A stretch of DNA of 64,000 nt from Mycolicibacterium hodleri (GCF_006439015.1 NZ_RCZG01000005.1:186001-250000), one strand, 5' to 3'; positions 29,344 through 38,320 are shown, counted from the first letter of the stretch. Translations and numbers: made by a program. The notes: generated from the letters alone by a model not told the origin.

Positions 29344-30420
29344 ATGGCGATCCGCGTCGCACTCATCGGCACCGGGAACTGCGGCAGCCTTGCACTCAAG
29401 CAGCTGATCACCGACCAGCGCTTCGAGCTGACCGGCGTGTGGGTTTCGTCGGACGCCAAGGTCGGCAGGGATGCTGGCGAGCTCGCAGGCGTCGACGTAT
29501 CGACGGGCGTCGTGGCGACCAACGACCTCGACGCGATCGTGGCCGCCAAGCCGGAGTGCGCCGTGTACTGCGCTATGGGTGACGTGCGGCTGGTCGAGGC
29601 CATGGCAGACGTACGCCTGCTGCTTGCCGCGGGCATCAACGTGGTGGGCTCGGCGCCGGGGGTGCTGCAGTACCCGTGGCAGGTCATCCCCGACAAGTAC
29701 ATCGAGCGCGTGGAAGCGGCTGCGCAAGAGGGTGATTCGAGCATCTTCATCACCGGTGTCGATCCGGGCTTCGCGACCGACCTGCTGCCCTTCGCGCTCG
29801 CCGGGACCTGTCAGAGCATCCAGCAGATCCGCACGATGGAGATCGCCGACTATGCGACCTATGACGGCGTGACGGTGATGTTCGACGTGATGGGGTTCGG
29901 CAATGCGATCGGTGATTTCCCCATGTTGTTCCAGCCTGGCGTACTGAGCATCGCCTGGGGTACCGCGATCAGGCAGCTCGCGGCAGGTCTCGGCGTCGAG
30001 GTTGACGAGATCAGGGACTCTGTCGAACAGGAGCCGGCACCGGAGGACCTGGAGGTGGCGGCCGGGCGCATAGCGAAGGGAACCGTTGCAGCACTTCGCT
30101 TTCAGATCGAGGGCATGGTCAAAGGCCATCCGGTCATCGTGGTCGAGCACGTTACGCGTCTGCGCGCAGACCTCCGGCCTGACTGGGCACAGCCTGCGCA
30201 CCCCGGCGGTTCGTACCGGGTCGAGATCACCGGCGAACCGTCGTATTTCGTGGACATCGTCCCGACCAGTCGGCACGGTGGGGCGCCCTATGCGGCCATC
30301 CTCGCCGCCGCAGCAAGGATCGTGAACTCGATTCCCGACGTGATGGCCGCGAAGCCGGGCATTCGAACGACGCTCGACCTGCCGCTGGTCACGGGCCGCG
30401 GCGTCGTCTCCATTGATTGA
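29344..30420 (+). CDS. DapB-fold NAD(P)-dependent dehydrogenase
   Basis: A 358-residue protein with an N-terminal Rossmann motif IGTGNCGSLAL (8-18) and a C-terminal domain like the dihydrodipicolinate reductase/2,4-diaminopentanoate dehydrogenase family. The HH-containing catalytic motif of true DapB is absent, so lysine synthesis is unlikely. GAGAGGAGAAG precedes the ATG. A KstR-type operator 97 bases upstream suggests it works in sterol side-chain or ring catabolism. In mycobacteria such proteins are often labelled dihydrodipicolinate reductase without proof. Confidence 0.8.
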   Translation: MAIRVALIGTGNCGSLALKQLITDQRFELTGVWVSSDAKVGRDAGELAGVDVSTGVVATNDLDAIVAAKPECAVYCAMGDVRLVEAMADVRLLLAAGINVVGSAPGVLQYPWQVIPDKYIERVEAAAQEGDSSIFITGVDPGFATDLLPFALAGTCQSIQQIRTMEIADYATYDGVTVMFDVMGFGNAIGDFPMLFQPGVLSIAWGTAIRQLAAGLGVEVDEIRDSVEQEPAPEDLEVAAGRIAKGTVAALRFQIEGMVKGHPVIVVEHVTRLRADLRPDWAQPAHPGGSYRVEITGEPSYFVDIVPTSRHGGAPYAAILAAAARIVNSIPDVMAAKPGIRTTLDLPLVTGRGVVSID

Positions 30421-30423
30421 TCG

Positions 30424-30870
30424 TCAACCCTTGTGGATATTCGTCCAGACGAGGCGGACGGTGGTGCCGTCAGAAGAAGTCTGGATCGACGCGCGATCCG
30501 ATAGTGCTTTCATCAGGGCGATGCCTCTGCCGCGACTCCGGTCCTTGGGCGCTGGGGCGGCGGTCCGCCACAGGCCCCGATCCGCGACGGTTACCGACAA
30601 CGTCGATTCGGTGGGGTCGTACGACGCCTGTACGTCCATGGTCCCGGTCAGACCCACAGACAGGTAGGCGAACTCAGCGGTGTTGGCGAGTGCCTCGTAG
30701 GTGGCGAGCACGAGATCGCCGGTGCGGTACGGGTCCAACGCGAACGCGCTCTGCAGCCATTGCGTGAAATCGTCGCGGGTCCGGGCCGCATGACTAGGGT
30801 CAGCCGGCACGCCGATTCGTTCGAAGCGTTCGGCGTGCGAGGCGTCAGCCGCGAAAAGTGAATCAACCAT
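30424..30870 (-). CDS. RsbW-like anti-sigma factor / HATPase serine kinase
   Basis: A 148-residue GHKL-type ATPase domain: the N box ATYEALANTAEFAY, and G-box residues in DRGLWRT and SRGRGIALM. This is the RsbW/SpoIIAB class that binds a sigma factor and phosphorylates its antagonist. It lies 43 bases downstream of the STAS antagonist gene on the same strand, an ordinary partner-switch pair. No sigma factor gene is present in the window, so the target sigma (SigF-like) is elsewhere. The ATG at 30870 was taken over a TTG at 30879. Confidence 0.85.
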   Translation of the reverse strand: MVDSLFAADASHAERFERIGVPADPSHAARTRDDFTQWLQSAFALDPYRTGDLVLATYEALANTAEFAYLSVGLTGTMDVQASYDPTESTLSVTVADRGLWRTAAPAPKDRSRGRGIALMKALSDRASIQTSSDGTTVRLVWTNIHKG

Positions 30871-30913
30871 TACAGCCAAAGTGGTACCCAGTCGGCCGCC
30901 CGACTATGCCTGG

Positions 30914-31303
30914 CTATGCGGAGAACGTCGCCATCGCGTCGTCGAGGGTGGCGTGCAGCGGCACGATGTCGGCGATGCCGACCAGTTTGAGAGGCCGGCT
31001 GGTGGCAGGTCCCTCGGCAACTATGTGGAGGTCGACGCCTTCCGGCGCCGCGTCGTGCGCCGCGACGATCACCCCCATGCCGGCCGACGCCAGGAACTCG
31101 ACGTCGGTGAAGTCGACGACGATGCCCTCGGGTGACTTGGCGAGAGACGCCTTGATCGCTTCCTCGAGCTGGGGTGCGGTGATCATGTCGACGACGCCGG
31201 AGGTGGCGATGACGGCGACCTTGCCGATCCATCTTTCATTGACTACGCAGGTCGATCCGGATGCCGCAGAAGTGCCGTCGGTCGATTCCCGTTGTTCGTT
31301 CAA
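30914..31303 (-). CDS. STAS-domain anti-sigma factor antagonist
   Basis: A 129-residue RsbV/SpoIIAA-type protein. The STAS core has VVDFTDVEFLASAGMGV, whose Ser is the usual phosphorylation site of the kinase. It has an extra N-terminal 20-residue Ser/Thr-rich segment. The start is TTG at 31303. A six-codon reading frame (ATG at 31317) ends with a TGA that overlaps this TTG, so translational coupling is possible. Together with the downstream RsbW-like gene it forms a partner-switching module. Confidence 0.85.
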   Translation of the reverse strand: MNEQRESTDGTSAASGSTCVVNERWIGKVAVIATSGVVDMITAPQLEEAIKASLAKSPEGIVVDFTDVEFLASAGMGVIVAAHDAAPEGVDLHIVAEGPATSRPLKLVGIADIVPLHATLDDAMATFSA

Positions 31304-31572
31304 AGCCCGTCTTCCATGTCTAACCGCATCGAAGCAATGCGTGTCGCCGTGATTCTCTTACGCCTCGGGGCTCCGGCTGAACCCCGCGCGAATTTGAAAC
31401 CGCCGAGGTCGAACCTAGCCGATGGATGCGTCATCGTACGTATCAGCGGGTGGTTATCCCCTCTAGGATGGCACCTACCGGCAACACCGCCAGCCCCGCG
31501 GTCCACTGAAGGTGGCGCGCAAATGGAGTCTCAAGGTGCGTCACCAGCGCCGCCAGAGTCACCAGGAGCGAA

Positions 31573-32346
31573 ATGAACCCGGATGCGGCCGTGGCGCGCC
31601 AACTCGACGAGATCGCGTCGGGTCCGCACGGGCGGGGCGTCGGAGCCTTCTTCGATCTCGACGGCACGCTTGTCTCGGGCTTCACGGCAACTGTGCACGC
31701 GGGGCACCGGATCCACGCCCGTCAGGCCAGCATCGGGGAGGTCATGGGGGTCCTTGAGGCCTCGCTTCGCTACCGGCTGGGCCGAATGGAATTCGAACGG
31801 CTCGTCGTGCGGGCGGCCGGCTACCTGCGGGGCGACTCGCTCGACGAACTCGACGCCCTCGGAGACGATCTCTTTCGCCGCCACATCGAGTCGCGGGTCT
31901 TCACGCAGATGCACGACGTCGTGCGTGCCCACCAGGAACGCGGCCACACAGTCGTGCTTAGTTCTTCCGCCCTCACGATCCACGCCGAGCCGGTGGCGCG
32001 CTTCCTGGGCATCGACCGAGTCATCTGCAACCACTTCGAGGTGGACGGGGCGCGGCGCCTGACCGGCAGGATCGTCGCGCCGATCGTCTGGGGCCGCAAG
32101 AAGGCCGAAGCCGTGGCGCGGTTCGCCGACGGAAGCGGTGTTGATCTGCGCGACAGTTACTTCTATGCCGACGGTGACGAGGACGCCGCCCTGATGCGGG
32201 TAATCGGCCATCCTCGACCGGTCAATCCGCGGTCCGGCCTGGCAGCTGAGGCGCTCCGTCGCGGTTGGCCGGTGTTGAAGGTCGGCGACGCTCCCGCCCG
32301 GCGGGGTCCTGCGGCGGTGCTTCGGCGGCTCGGCGGGAGTCGATGA
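31573..32346 (+). CDS. HAD-IB family hydrolase (SerB-like phosphatase)
   Basis: A 257-residue haloacid dehalogenase-type phosphatase: motif I FFDLDGTLVS (D28, D30), motif II VLSSSALT, a motif III Lys in WGRKKAEA, and motif IV YADGDEDAAL. Length and motif spacing match the HAD-IB subfamily that includes SerB and the N-terminal part of some mycobacterial PlsC fusions; no acyltransferase domain is present. Its last 125 bases overlap the convergent ferredoxin gene. The 269-base gap before it shows nothing clear. Confidence 0.85.
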   Translation: MNPDAAVARQLDEIASGPHGRGVGAFFDLDGTLVSGFTATVHAGHRIHARQASIGEVMGVLEASLRYRLGRMEFERLVVRAAGYLRGDSLDELDALGDDLFRRHIESRVFTQMHDVVRAHQERGHTVVLSSSALTIHAEPVARFLGIDRVICNHFEVDGARRLTGRIVAPIVWGRKKAEAVARFADGSGVDLRDSYFYADGDEDAALMRVIGHPRPVNPRSGLAAEALRRGWPVLKVGDAPARRGPAAVLRRLGGSR

Positions 32347-32488
32347 TGGCTCGTACGGTGCGGCGGCAACGTCCGCATTCACTGCCCGCGCCGCACACTT
32401 CTGCCACGTCCTTCGACGATTTCGCACCCGCTGCGACTGCGTTGGCCACGGTCTGATTGGTGACGCCGACGCAAAGACAGACGTACAT
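32222..32488 (-). CDS. bfd: Bfd-like [2Fe-2S] ferredoxin
   Basis: An 88-residue protein whose first 55 residues are a bacterioferritin-associated ferredoxin domain: C4-x-C6 and C38-x2-C41 hold the cluster, with a basic tail after them (GRCRRTVRAIID). Bfd reduces bacterioferritin to release iron. The last 35 residues (Pro/Arg-rich) are encoded in sequence antisense to the HAD gene and look like a non-family extension. It overlaps the upstream gene by one base (TGATG). No bacterioferritin gene is in the window. Confidence 0.85.
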   Translation of the reverse strand: MYVCLCVGVTNQTVANAVAAGAKSSKDVAEVCGAGSECGRCRRTVRAIIDSRRAAEAPPQDPAGRERRRPSTPANRDGAPQLPGRTAD

Positions 32489-33204
32489 CAGCGATCGTCC
32501 GTATCAACATCGTCCGTATGAATGGAGCCCTCGGTCTCGTCGATGCGGAGCATGCTGAGGAACCGGCCGACGAAGACGGGTGGGTAGGCGCCGATCCCGG
32601 CCCTGGTCAGCCAGTCAGCGGCCAGTTTGGAGTCGCTCAGCCAGTGTTGTGCATGCTCCTCGTCGTCGATCTGGAGGAGCATCATGACTTCCAGCGGGTT
32701 GTCGAACGCACTGAAGGTCGTGACCTTTCGTACGCCACCGGCACGCATGCCGTCGCTGGTCTCCCGGATGTGATTGCGCAGCGTCGCGAGGTCTTCGACC
32801 GGTGTCACCACCGACACCATCACCTCGGGGACGGCGATGGCAGCCTCGGGGCTCAGTTCCAGCCGCTCGACGAGTTCGCCAGCGAAGACGGCTGGAAAGT
32901 CCTCGACGCCCACCGCGTCGAACCAGTCGAAGAAGATGCGCGACCTCAACACCTCGAGCACCGGTTCGCGAGCGTGGAGGGCGATCATCACCAGCACGCG
33001 TTCGGGGTCGGTGGTCGACGCGTAGACCAACACGTGGTGGGCCCCGAGGTCGACGAGGGCGTCTCTCCTGCGCTCGAGCAGGGGTGCAACTCGCTCAGGG
33101 TTGGCCACCCGGTAATCGGATGCGAGAACGAGCGAATGGTGCAGCCAGTGCGTCACGGTGGTGTCCTCCGGCGACACGATCGGGTGTGTCAAGAGCGTTA
33201 CCAA
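32488..33204 (-). CDS. Protein of two duplicated ferredoxin-like halves, function unknown
   Basis: A 238-residue soluble protein. The two halves are internal repeats: DWFDAVGVEDFPAVFAGEL ending the first half aligns with DWLTRAGIGAYPPVFVGRF ending the second, suggesting a fused pair of dimeric alpha-beta barrel domains. I do not recognise the family. It is immediately upstream of the bfd gene, overlapping it by one base, and divergent from the nitronate monooxygenase-like gene. The KstR box at 33299 lies 95 bases before this start, so it may share that control. A GTG at 33156 is an alternative start. Confidence 0.7.
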   Translation of the reverse strand: MVTLLTHPIVSPEDTTVTHWLHHSLVLASDYRVANPERVAPLLERRRDALVDLGAHHVLVYASTTDPERVLVMIALHAREPVLEVLRSRIFFDWFDAVGVEDFPAVFAGELVERLELSPEAAIAVPEVMVSVVTPVEDLATLRNHIRETSDGMRAGGVRKVTTFSAFDNPLEVMMLLQIDDEEHAQHWLSDSKLAADWLTRAGIGAYPPVFVGRFLSMLRIDETEGSIHTDDVDTDDR

Positions 33205-33298
33205 AAAGCGGTAATGGTGTTCTCGCTGGATGTCGAGCGTGGAATTGATCGTACGGAATGTGCCCGGTCACCAACGCCGCTCGACGAAGGTACTAAAC

Positions 33299-33312
33299 TA
33301 GAACACGTTCCA
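33299..33312. promoter_or_regulatory. KstR-type operator
   Basis: TAGAACACGTTCCA matches TNNAACNNGTTNNA at all fixed positions and extends into a longer palindrome with AACT and AGTT arms (33297-33316). It is 48 bases before the nitronate monooxygenase-like start and 95 bases before the divergent duplicated-domain gene. Confidence 0.85.
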
Positions 33313-33359
33313 GTTCGCCTTCTGGGTCCACGAGGCCCCATTTCGAGGAGTAACCCGGT

Positions 33360-34493
33360 ATGCACACTCCCCTCTGCGACCAGCTCGGCATCGAGTTCCC
33401 GATCTTCGCCTTCACCCACTGTCGCGACGTCGTGGTCGCCGTCAGCAAGGCAGGCGGCTTCGGGGTCCTCGGCGCCGTCGGTTTCACGCCCGAACAGCTC
33501 GAGATCGAGCTCAAGTGGATCGACGAGCACATCGGTGACCACACCTATGGCGTCGACATCGTCATCCCCAACAAGTACGAAGGCATGGACTCGAATCTGT
33601 CCGCCGATGAACTCACGAAGATGCTGGTCGACATGGTGCCTCAGGAGCATCTCGACTTCGCCAAGAAGATTCTCACCGACCACGGTGTTCCCCTCACCGC
33701 CGAAGACAACGAGAGCACCCTGCAGTTGCTCGGTTGGACCGAGGCCACGGCCACCCCTCAGGTCGAGGTGGCTCTCACGCACCCGAAGATGACGCTCATC
33801 GCCAACGCTCTCGGCACGCCGCCGAGGGACATGATCGAGCACATTCACGCCGAGGGCCGCAAGGTCGCCGCACTGTGTGGGTCGCCCAGCCAGGCCCGCA
33901 AGCACGCAGACGCCGGCATCGACATCATCATCGCCCAGGGCGGCGAGGCAGGCGGGCATAGCGGCGAGATCGGCTCGATCGTGTTGTGGCCCCAGGTGGT
34001 AAAGGAAGTAGCGCCGGTTCCTGTGCTAGCCGCGGGCGGCATCGGGAGCGGACAGCAGATCGCCGCGGCACTGGCCCTCGGCGCGCAGGGTGCCTGGACT
34101 GGCTCGCAGTGGCTGATGGTCGAAGAGGCCGAGAACACCCAGGTGCAGCAGGCCGCCTACGTCAAGGCGGGCAGTCGCGACACCGTCCGAAGTCGTTCCT
34201 TCACCGGCAAGCCGGCGCGCATGCTGAAGAACGACTGGACCGACGCATGGGAGAACCCGGACAACCCCAAGCCCCTGGGCATGCCGCTGCAGTTCATGGT
34301 CTCCGGACTCGCGGTGGCCGCTACGAACAAGTACCCCAACGAGACCGTCGACGTCGCGTTCAATCCGGTCGGCCAGGTAGTCGGCCAATTCGAGAAGGTC
34401 GAGAAGACCTCCGCCGTCATCGAGCGGTGGGTGCAGGAGTACCTCGACGCCGCAGGCACGCTCAACGCGCTCAACGAGGCCGCCGGCGTCTAG
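33360..34493 (+). CDS. Nitronate monooxygenase-like FMN oxidoreductase (NPD family)
   Basis: A 377-residue TIM-barrel flavoprotein. GGFGVLGAVGF near residue 30, AQGGEAGGHSG near 193 and LAAGGIGSGQQIAAALALGAQG near 222 are the FMN/phosphate-binding segments of the 2-nitropropane dioxygenase family. The strong KstR box 48 bases upstream places it in the sterol regulon; related proteins (Rv1533, Rv3553 type) have proposed roles with enoyl- or sterol-derived acyl-CoA. A clean terminator hairpin follows at 34514. Confidence 0.88.
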   Translation: MHTPLCDQLGIEFPIFAFTHCRDVVVAVSKAGGFGVLGAVGFTPEQLEIELKWIDEHIGDHTYGVDIVIPNKYEGMDSNLSADELTKMLVDMVPQEHLDFAKKILTDHGVPLTAEDNESTLQLLGWTEATATPQVEVALTHPKMTLIANALGTPPRDMIEHIHAEGRKVAALCGSPSQARKHADAGIDIIIAQGGEAGGHSGEIGSIVLWPQVVKEVAPVPVLAAGGIGSGQQIAAALALGAQGAWTGSQWLMVEEAENTQVQQAAYVKAGSRDTVRSRSFTGKPARMLKNDWTDAWENPDNPKPLGMPLQFMVSGLAVAATNKYPNETVDVAFNPVGQVVGQFEKVEKTSAVIERWVQEYLDAAGTLNALNEAAGV

Positions 34494-34513
34494 TTGTCGC
34501 CCCGTCTGAGAAG

Positions 34514-34552
34514 GAATCAGGCCCTCCCCCGTTCGAGGGGAGGGCCTGATTC
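34514..34552 (+). terminator. Strong stem-loop terminator
   Basis: A perfect 16-base-pair stem (GAATCAGGCCCTCCCC with its complement) and a 7-base loop follow the NPD gene stop by 20 bases. It lacks a U tract, as is usual in mycobacterial intrinsic terminators. Confidence 0.85.
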
Positions 34553-34572
34553 GTCTGCGCAGGCCACCATTC

Positions 34573-34592
34573 TATGTATGATGCTCTACATA
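34573..34592. promoter_or_regulatory. Inverted-repeat operator upstream of TetR gene
   Basis: TATGTA (34573-34578) and TACATA (34587-34592) form a perfect 6-8-6 inverted repeat 25 bases before the TetR start, also AT-rich enough to overlap a promoter. It is the likely site of autoregulation. Confidence 0.6.
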
Positions 34593-34617
34593 ACGCAGCC
34601 CGAAGGGACGTGACGCC

Positions 34618-35205
34618 GTGGCATCCCCTCGCGATCGAATGGTCGCCTCCGCCGCAGTACTGATCCGCGAGCGCGGCGCGCATTCGACGGCGATCTCCGA
34701 CGTCCTCGAGCACAGTGGCGCTCCGCGCGGGTCGGCCTACCACTACTTTCCCGGTGGTCGCACACAGCTGCTGTGCGAGGCCGTGGACTTCGCCAGTGAT
34801 CACGTTGCGGCTCAGATCGGCAGCGCCGCAACCGGACTCGAGGTCCTCGACGCCATCGTCGCCGGATTCCGAAGGCAGTTGACCAAGACCGGGTTCCGCG
34901 CGGGCTGCCCCGTGGTCGCCGTGGCCGTGGAGGCGGGTGATCCCCTCAAGGACGAGAACGTCGTCGTGCTCGAGCGAGCGGGCGCGGCGTTCGTGCGCTG
35001 GACCGACCTGATCACCCAGCAACTCGTCGACGACGGCACCGCCGAAGATCGCGCCCAGGAGCTCGCGGTGTTCCTCACCGCGGCCATCGAAGGCGCCGTC
35101 GTGATGGCCAGGGCGACGCGTGACGTGGGCCCACTGGATTCGACGCACCGCGAACTGCGGTCGCTTCTGCAGGCCGAGCGAGGGAGTGTCCGAGATGAGC
35201 GATGA
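34618..35205 (+). CDS. TetR family regulator (YxaF/LmrA-type)
   Basis: A 195-residue regulator with a GTG start. The helix-turn-helix is about residues 24-46 (ISDVLEHSGAPRGSAYHYFPGG), whose HYFPGG ending and C-terminal GCPVVAVAVEA segment fit the LmrA/YxaF subgroup. It overlaps the molybdopterin oxidoreductase gene by 11 bases, so it is the first gene of that operon. A perfect inverted repeat 25 bases upstream suggests it represses itself and the enzyme gene. Confidence 0.9.
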   Translation: MASPRDRMVASAAVLIRERGAHSTAISDVLEHSGAPRGSAYHYFPGGRTQLLCEAVDFASDHVAAQIGSAATGLEVLDAIVAGFRRQLTKTGFRAGCPVVAVAVEAGDPLKDENVVVLERAGAAFVRWTDLITQQLVDDGTAEDRAQELAVFLTAAIEGAVVMARATRDVGPLDSTHRELRSLLQAERGSVRDER

Positions 35206-37444
35206 CTGGCAGCCGACCGCCTGCATCCTGTGCGAGTGCAACTGCGGCGTCGTCGTGAAGGTCGACGACCGCAGGCTGGTCAAGATCCGTGGCGACAAGG
35301 ACCATCCCGCGTCGCAGGGCTACACCTGTAACAAGGCGCTCCGGCTGGATCATTACCAGAACAGTCGCAACCGACTGACCTCACCTCTGCGCAGACGCTC
35401 CGACGGGAGCTACGAAGAGATCGACTGGGACACCGCGATCAGCGAGATCGCGGCAGGCTTCGCGATGATCCGCGACGCACACGGCGGCGACAAGGTCTTC
35501 TACTACGGCGGTGGCGGGCAGGGCAATCACCTCGGCGGCGCCTACAGCGGGGCGTTCCTCAAGGCGATCGGTTCGCGATACCGGTCGAACGCCCTGGCGC
35601 AGGAGAAGACCGGCGAGCACTGGGTCGACGCCCACTTCTACGGCGGCCACACCCGAGGCGAGTTCGAACACGCCGAAGTGTCGGTGTTCATCGGCAAGAA
35701 CCCCTGGATGTCGCAGAGCTTCCCCCGGGCGCGCGTGGTCCTCAACGAGATCGCCAAGGACCCGGCCCGGTCGATGATCGTCATCGACCCCGTCATCACC
35801 GACACCGCCAAACTCGCCGACTTCCATCTGCGCGTTCGGCCCGGCACCGACGCCTGGTGCCTCGCGGCGCTGGCCGCGGTGCTGGTGCAGGAGCAACTCT
35901 GCGACGAGGCGTTCCTGGCCGATCACGTCAACGGCGTCGAGGCGGTGCGCGCGGTGATGGCGGACGTGCCGATCGGCGACTACGCGCAGCGCTGTGGTGT
36001 CGACGAGGGATTGTTGCGGGCCGCCGCGCGCCGGATCGCCTCGGCCGCCAGCGTGTCCGTCTTCGAGGACCTCGGCATCCAGCAGGCCCCGAACAGCACG
36101 CTCTGCTCGTATCTGAACAAGTTGCTGTGGATCCTCACCGGCAACTTCGCCAAACGTGGTGCGCAGCATCTGCATTCGTCGTTCGCGCCGCTCTTCGGTG
36201 TCGGCGGAGTGGGTCGTACACCGGTTACCGGAGCTCCGGTGATCGCCGGGCTGGTCCCGAGCAACGTCGTGCCGCAGGAGATCCTGACCGACCATCCGGA
36301 CCGCTTCCGCGCGATGATCGTCGAGAGCAGCAACCCCGCGCACTCGATCGCCGACTCCGCGGCGGTGTGCGCGGCGCTCGAGTCATTGGAGTTGCTCGTC
36401 GTCATCGACGTCGCCATGACCGAGACGGCCAGGCTCGCCGACTACGTATTGCCCGCAGCCAGCCAATTCGAGAAGCCCGAGGCGACGTTCTTCAATCTCG
36501 AGTTCCCGCACAACACCTTTCACCTCCGCCATCCGTTGATGGAACCGCTGCCGGGCACGCTGGCCGAGCCGGAGATCTGGGCGCGATTGGTACGCGCGCT
36601 CGGCGTCGTCGACGATGCCGAGCTCGCGCCGCTGCGCAAGGCCGCCGCGGCCGGGTTGGACGCCTACGCGGTGGCGTTCTTGGCTGCCGTCAGTGCCAAC
36701 CCGGGGTTGGGCCGGGTTCTGCCCTACGTTCTCTACGAGACGCTGGGCCCTGCGCTTCCGGAGGGCCTCGCGGGTGCCGCCGCCCTGTGGGGTTTGGCAC
36801 AGAAGGCCGCGATGGCCTACCCGGCGGCGGTCCAGCGCGCCGGTCATGCCGACGGCAACGCCTTGTTCAGCGCGATCCTGGCGGGCCGTTCGGGGGTGAC
36901 GTTCACCGTGCACGAATACGCCGACGACTTTGCCCTGATCACCCATCCGGACCGCAGAATCGCGGTGGAGATACCGGAAATGCTCGCCGATATCAGTGCC
37001 CTGCGCACTGCGCCGACGGCGCTGACCAGCGTCGAGTTCCCGATGGTGCTCTCCGCCGGCGAGCGGCGGGCCTACACTGCCAACGACATCCTGCGCGACC
37101 CGAGCTGGCGCAAACGCGACGTGGACGGTGCGCTGCGGATCAGCCCGCAGGACGCGACGTCCATCGGGTTGGTCGACGGGGGCCGGGCTCGCATCACAAC
37201 CGCCGCAGGCACTGCGGAGGCGACCGTGGAGGTCAGCGACGCCATGCTCGCCGGCCACGTGTCGCTGCCCAACGGCTACGGCGTGGACTACTTGGAGGCC
37301 GACGGGTCGTCGACGACACCTGGGGTCGCACCGAATGCGTTGACCTCGACCGAGTGGCGCGACGTGTATGCGGGCACGCCGTGGCACAAGCACGTTCCCG
37401 CGCGGATCGAGTCGGTCTCCGGGGTCAGTCGAGGCATCGGATAA
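35195..37444 (+). CDS. Molybdopterin oxidoreductase (DMSO reductase/formate dehydrogenase-like)
   Basis: A 749-residue enzyme. The N-terminal [4Fe-4S] site is C10-x2-C13-x3-C17-x27-C45. A molybdopterin-binding catalytic domain follows (GGGGQGNHLGG near 110, FGVGG near 331, ESSNPAHS near 379), and a C-terminal MGD dinucleotide-binding domain begins about residue 610. No Tat signal is seen, so it is probably cytoplasmic. It is coupled to the TetR gene by an 11-base overlap. The substrate is unknown; no partner subunit gene is adjacent. Confidence 0.88.
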   Translation: MSDDWQPTACILCECNCGVVVKVDDRRLVKIRGDKDHPASQGYTCNKALRLDHYQNSRNRLTSPLRRRSDGSYEEIDWDTAISEIAAGFAMIRDAHGGDKVFYYGGGGQGNHLGGAYSGAFLKAIGSRYRSNALAQEKTGEHWVDAHFYGGHTRGEFEHAEVSVFIGKNPWMSQSFPRARVVLNEIAKDPARSMIVIDPVITDTAKLADFHLRVRPGTDAWCLAALAAVLVQEQLCDEAFLADHVNGVEAVRAVMADVPIGDYAQRCGVDEGLLRAAARRIASAASVSVFEDLGIQQAPNSTLCSYLNKLLWILTGNFAKRGAQHLHSSFAPLFGVGGVGRTPVTGAPVIAGLVPSNVVPQEILTDHPDRFRAMIVESSNPAHSIADSAAVCAALESLELLVVIDVAMTETARLADYVLPAASQFEKPEATFFNLEFPHNTFHLRHPLMEPLPGTLAEPEIWARLVRALGVVDDAELAPLRKAAAAGLDAYAVAFLAAVSANPGLGRVLPYVLYETLGPALPEGLAGAAALWGLAQKAAMAYPAAVQRAGHADGNALFSAILAGRSGVTFTVHEYADDFALITHPDRRIAVEIPEMLADISALRTAPTALTSVEFPMVLSAGERRAYTANDILRDPSWRKRDVDGALRISPQDATSIGLVDGGRARITTAAGTAEATVEVSDAMLAGHVSLPNGYGVDYLEADGSSTTPGVAPNALTSTEWRDVYAGTPWHKHVPARIESVSGVSRGIG

Positions 37445-37473
37445 TTTGCACCTGGTAGGTCGTTGCGGCTTAC

Positions 37474-38319
37474 ATGGTCGTCATGCCTGAAATGGATCGT
37501 CGCCGATTGATGCTGATGACGGGGATCGGACTGCTGGGTGCGGCCGTCGCCGTTCCCGAGGCGACGGCGTACGGCTCGCCCGCCGCTCCCGCGCCCAAGG
37601 CGCCGTCGTCGGGGGTCAAGTACCTGTTCAGGGATGAATTCGACGGTCCGGCTGGTTCGGCGCCCGACGCCTCGAAGTGGGAGACGGCGCTGGCCCGCGA
37701 GGACATGGAGGACCCGACGTATTGGGAGTTGCCCGGGAATGTCGGCCAATACCGCGACGATCGACGCAATGTCTTCGTCGACGGCAAGTCCAATCTCGTC
37801 CTCCATGCGGCGAAGGATGGCAACACGTTCTACAGCGGAAAGCTCTTCGGTAAGTACCGGGGACCGATCGGGACGACGTGGGAGGCGCGGATCAAGCTCA
37901 ATTGCCTCACCCCTGGCGCGTGGCCGGCCTGGTACCTAGCCAACAACAGCCCCGCGAACGGCGGCGAGGTCGACATCATGGAGTGGTACGGGAACGGCAG
38001 CTGGGCCCCGGGAACCACCGTGCACGCCAAGCTCAATGGCGGCGAGCACCTGAGTCAGACCATTGCGGTCGACAGCGGCTGGCACACCTGGCGTACCCAG
38101 TGGGACGCCGACGGCATTCGCTTCTGGAAGGACTACGCCGACGGCGCGCAACCGTACTTCGACGTGCCTGCCACGGCGCTCCCCGATTGGCCGTTCAACA
38201 CCCCGGGTTACACGCTCTTCCCGATCGTGAATCTCGCGGTCGCGGGCTCCGGCGGCGGTGATCCGTCGGGCGGCAGCTATCCGGCCGACATGCTCGTCGA
38301 CTATGTGCGGGTCTGGTAG
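37474..38319 (+). CDS. GH16 family beta-glucanase-like exported protein (Rv0315-type)
   Basis: A 281-residue exported hydrolase. A twin-arginine-like signal (MDRRRLMLMTGIGLLG) spans residues 7-22, and the GH16 catalytic motif E165-V-D167-I-M-E170 holds the nucleophile and acid/base. The start MVVMPEMDRRR matches the start of the Mycobacterium tuberculosis homologue Rv0315, an immunogenic secreted protein. Predicted activity is on beta-1,3-glucan-type polymers, but this is not shown for mycobacteria. It follows the molybdopterin gene by 29 bases. Confidence 0.88.
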   Translation: MVVMPEMDRRRLMLMTGIGLLGAAVAVPEATAYGSPAAPAPKAPSSGVKYLFRDEFDGPAGSAPDASKWETALAREDMEDPTYWELPGNVGQYRDDRRNVFVDGKSNLVLHAAKDGNTFYSGKLFGKYRGPIGTTWEARIKLNCLTPGAWPAWYLANNSPANGGEVDIMEWYGNGSWAPGTTVHAKLNGGEHLSQTIAVDSGWHTWRTQWDADGIRFWKDYADGAQPYFDVPATALPDWPFNTPGYTLFPIVNLAVAGSGGGDPSGGSYPADMLVDYVRVW

Positions 38320-38320
38320 C

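Noticed and set aside
34618-37444. A complete formate dehydrogenase operon.
   Set aside because: Only the large molybdopterin subunit and a TetR regulator are present; no iron-sulfur or membrane subunit is adjacent.
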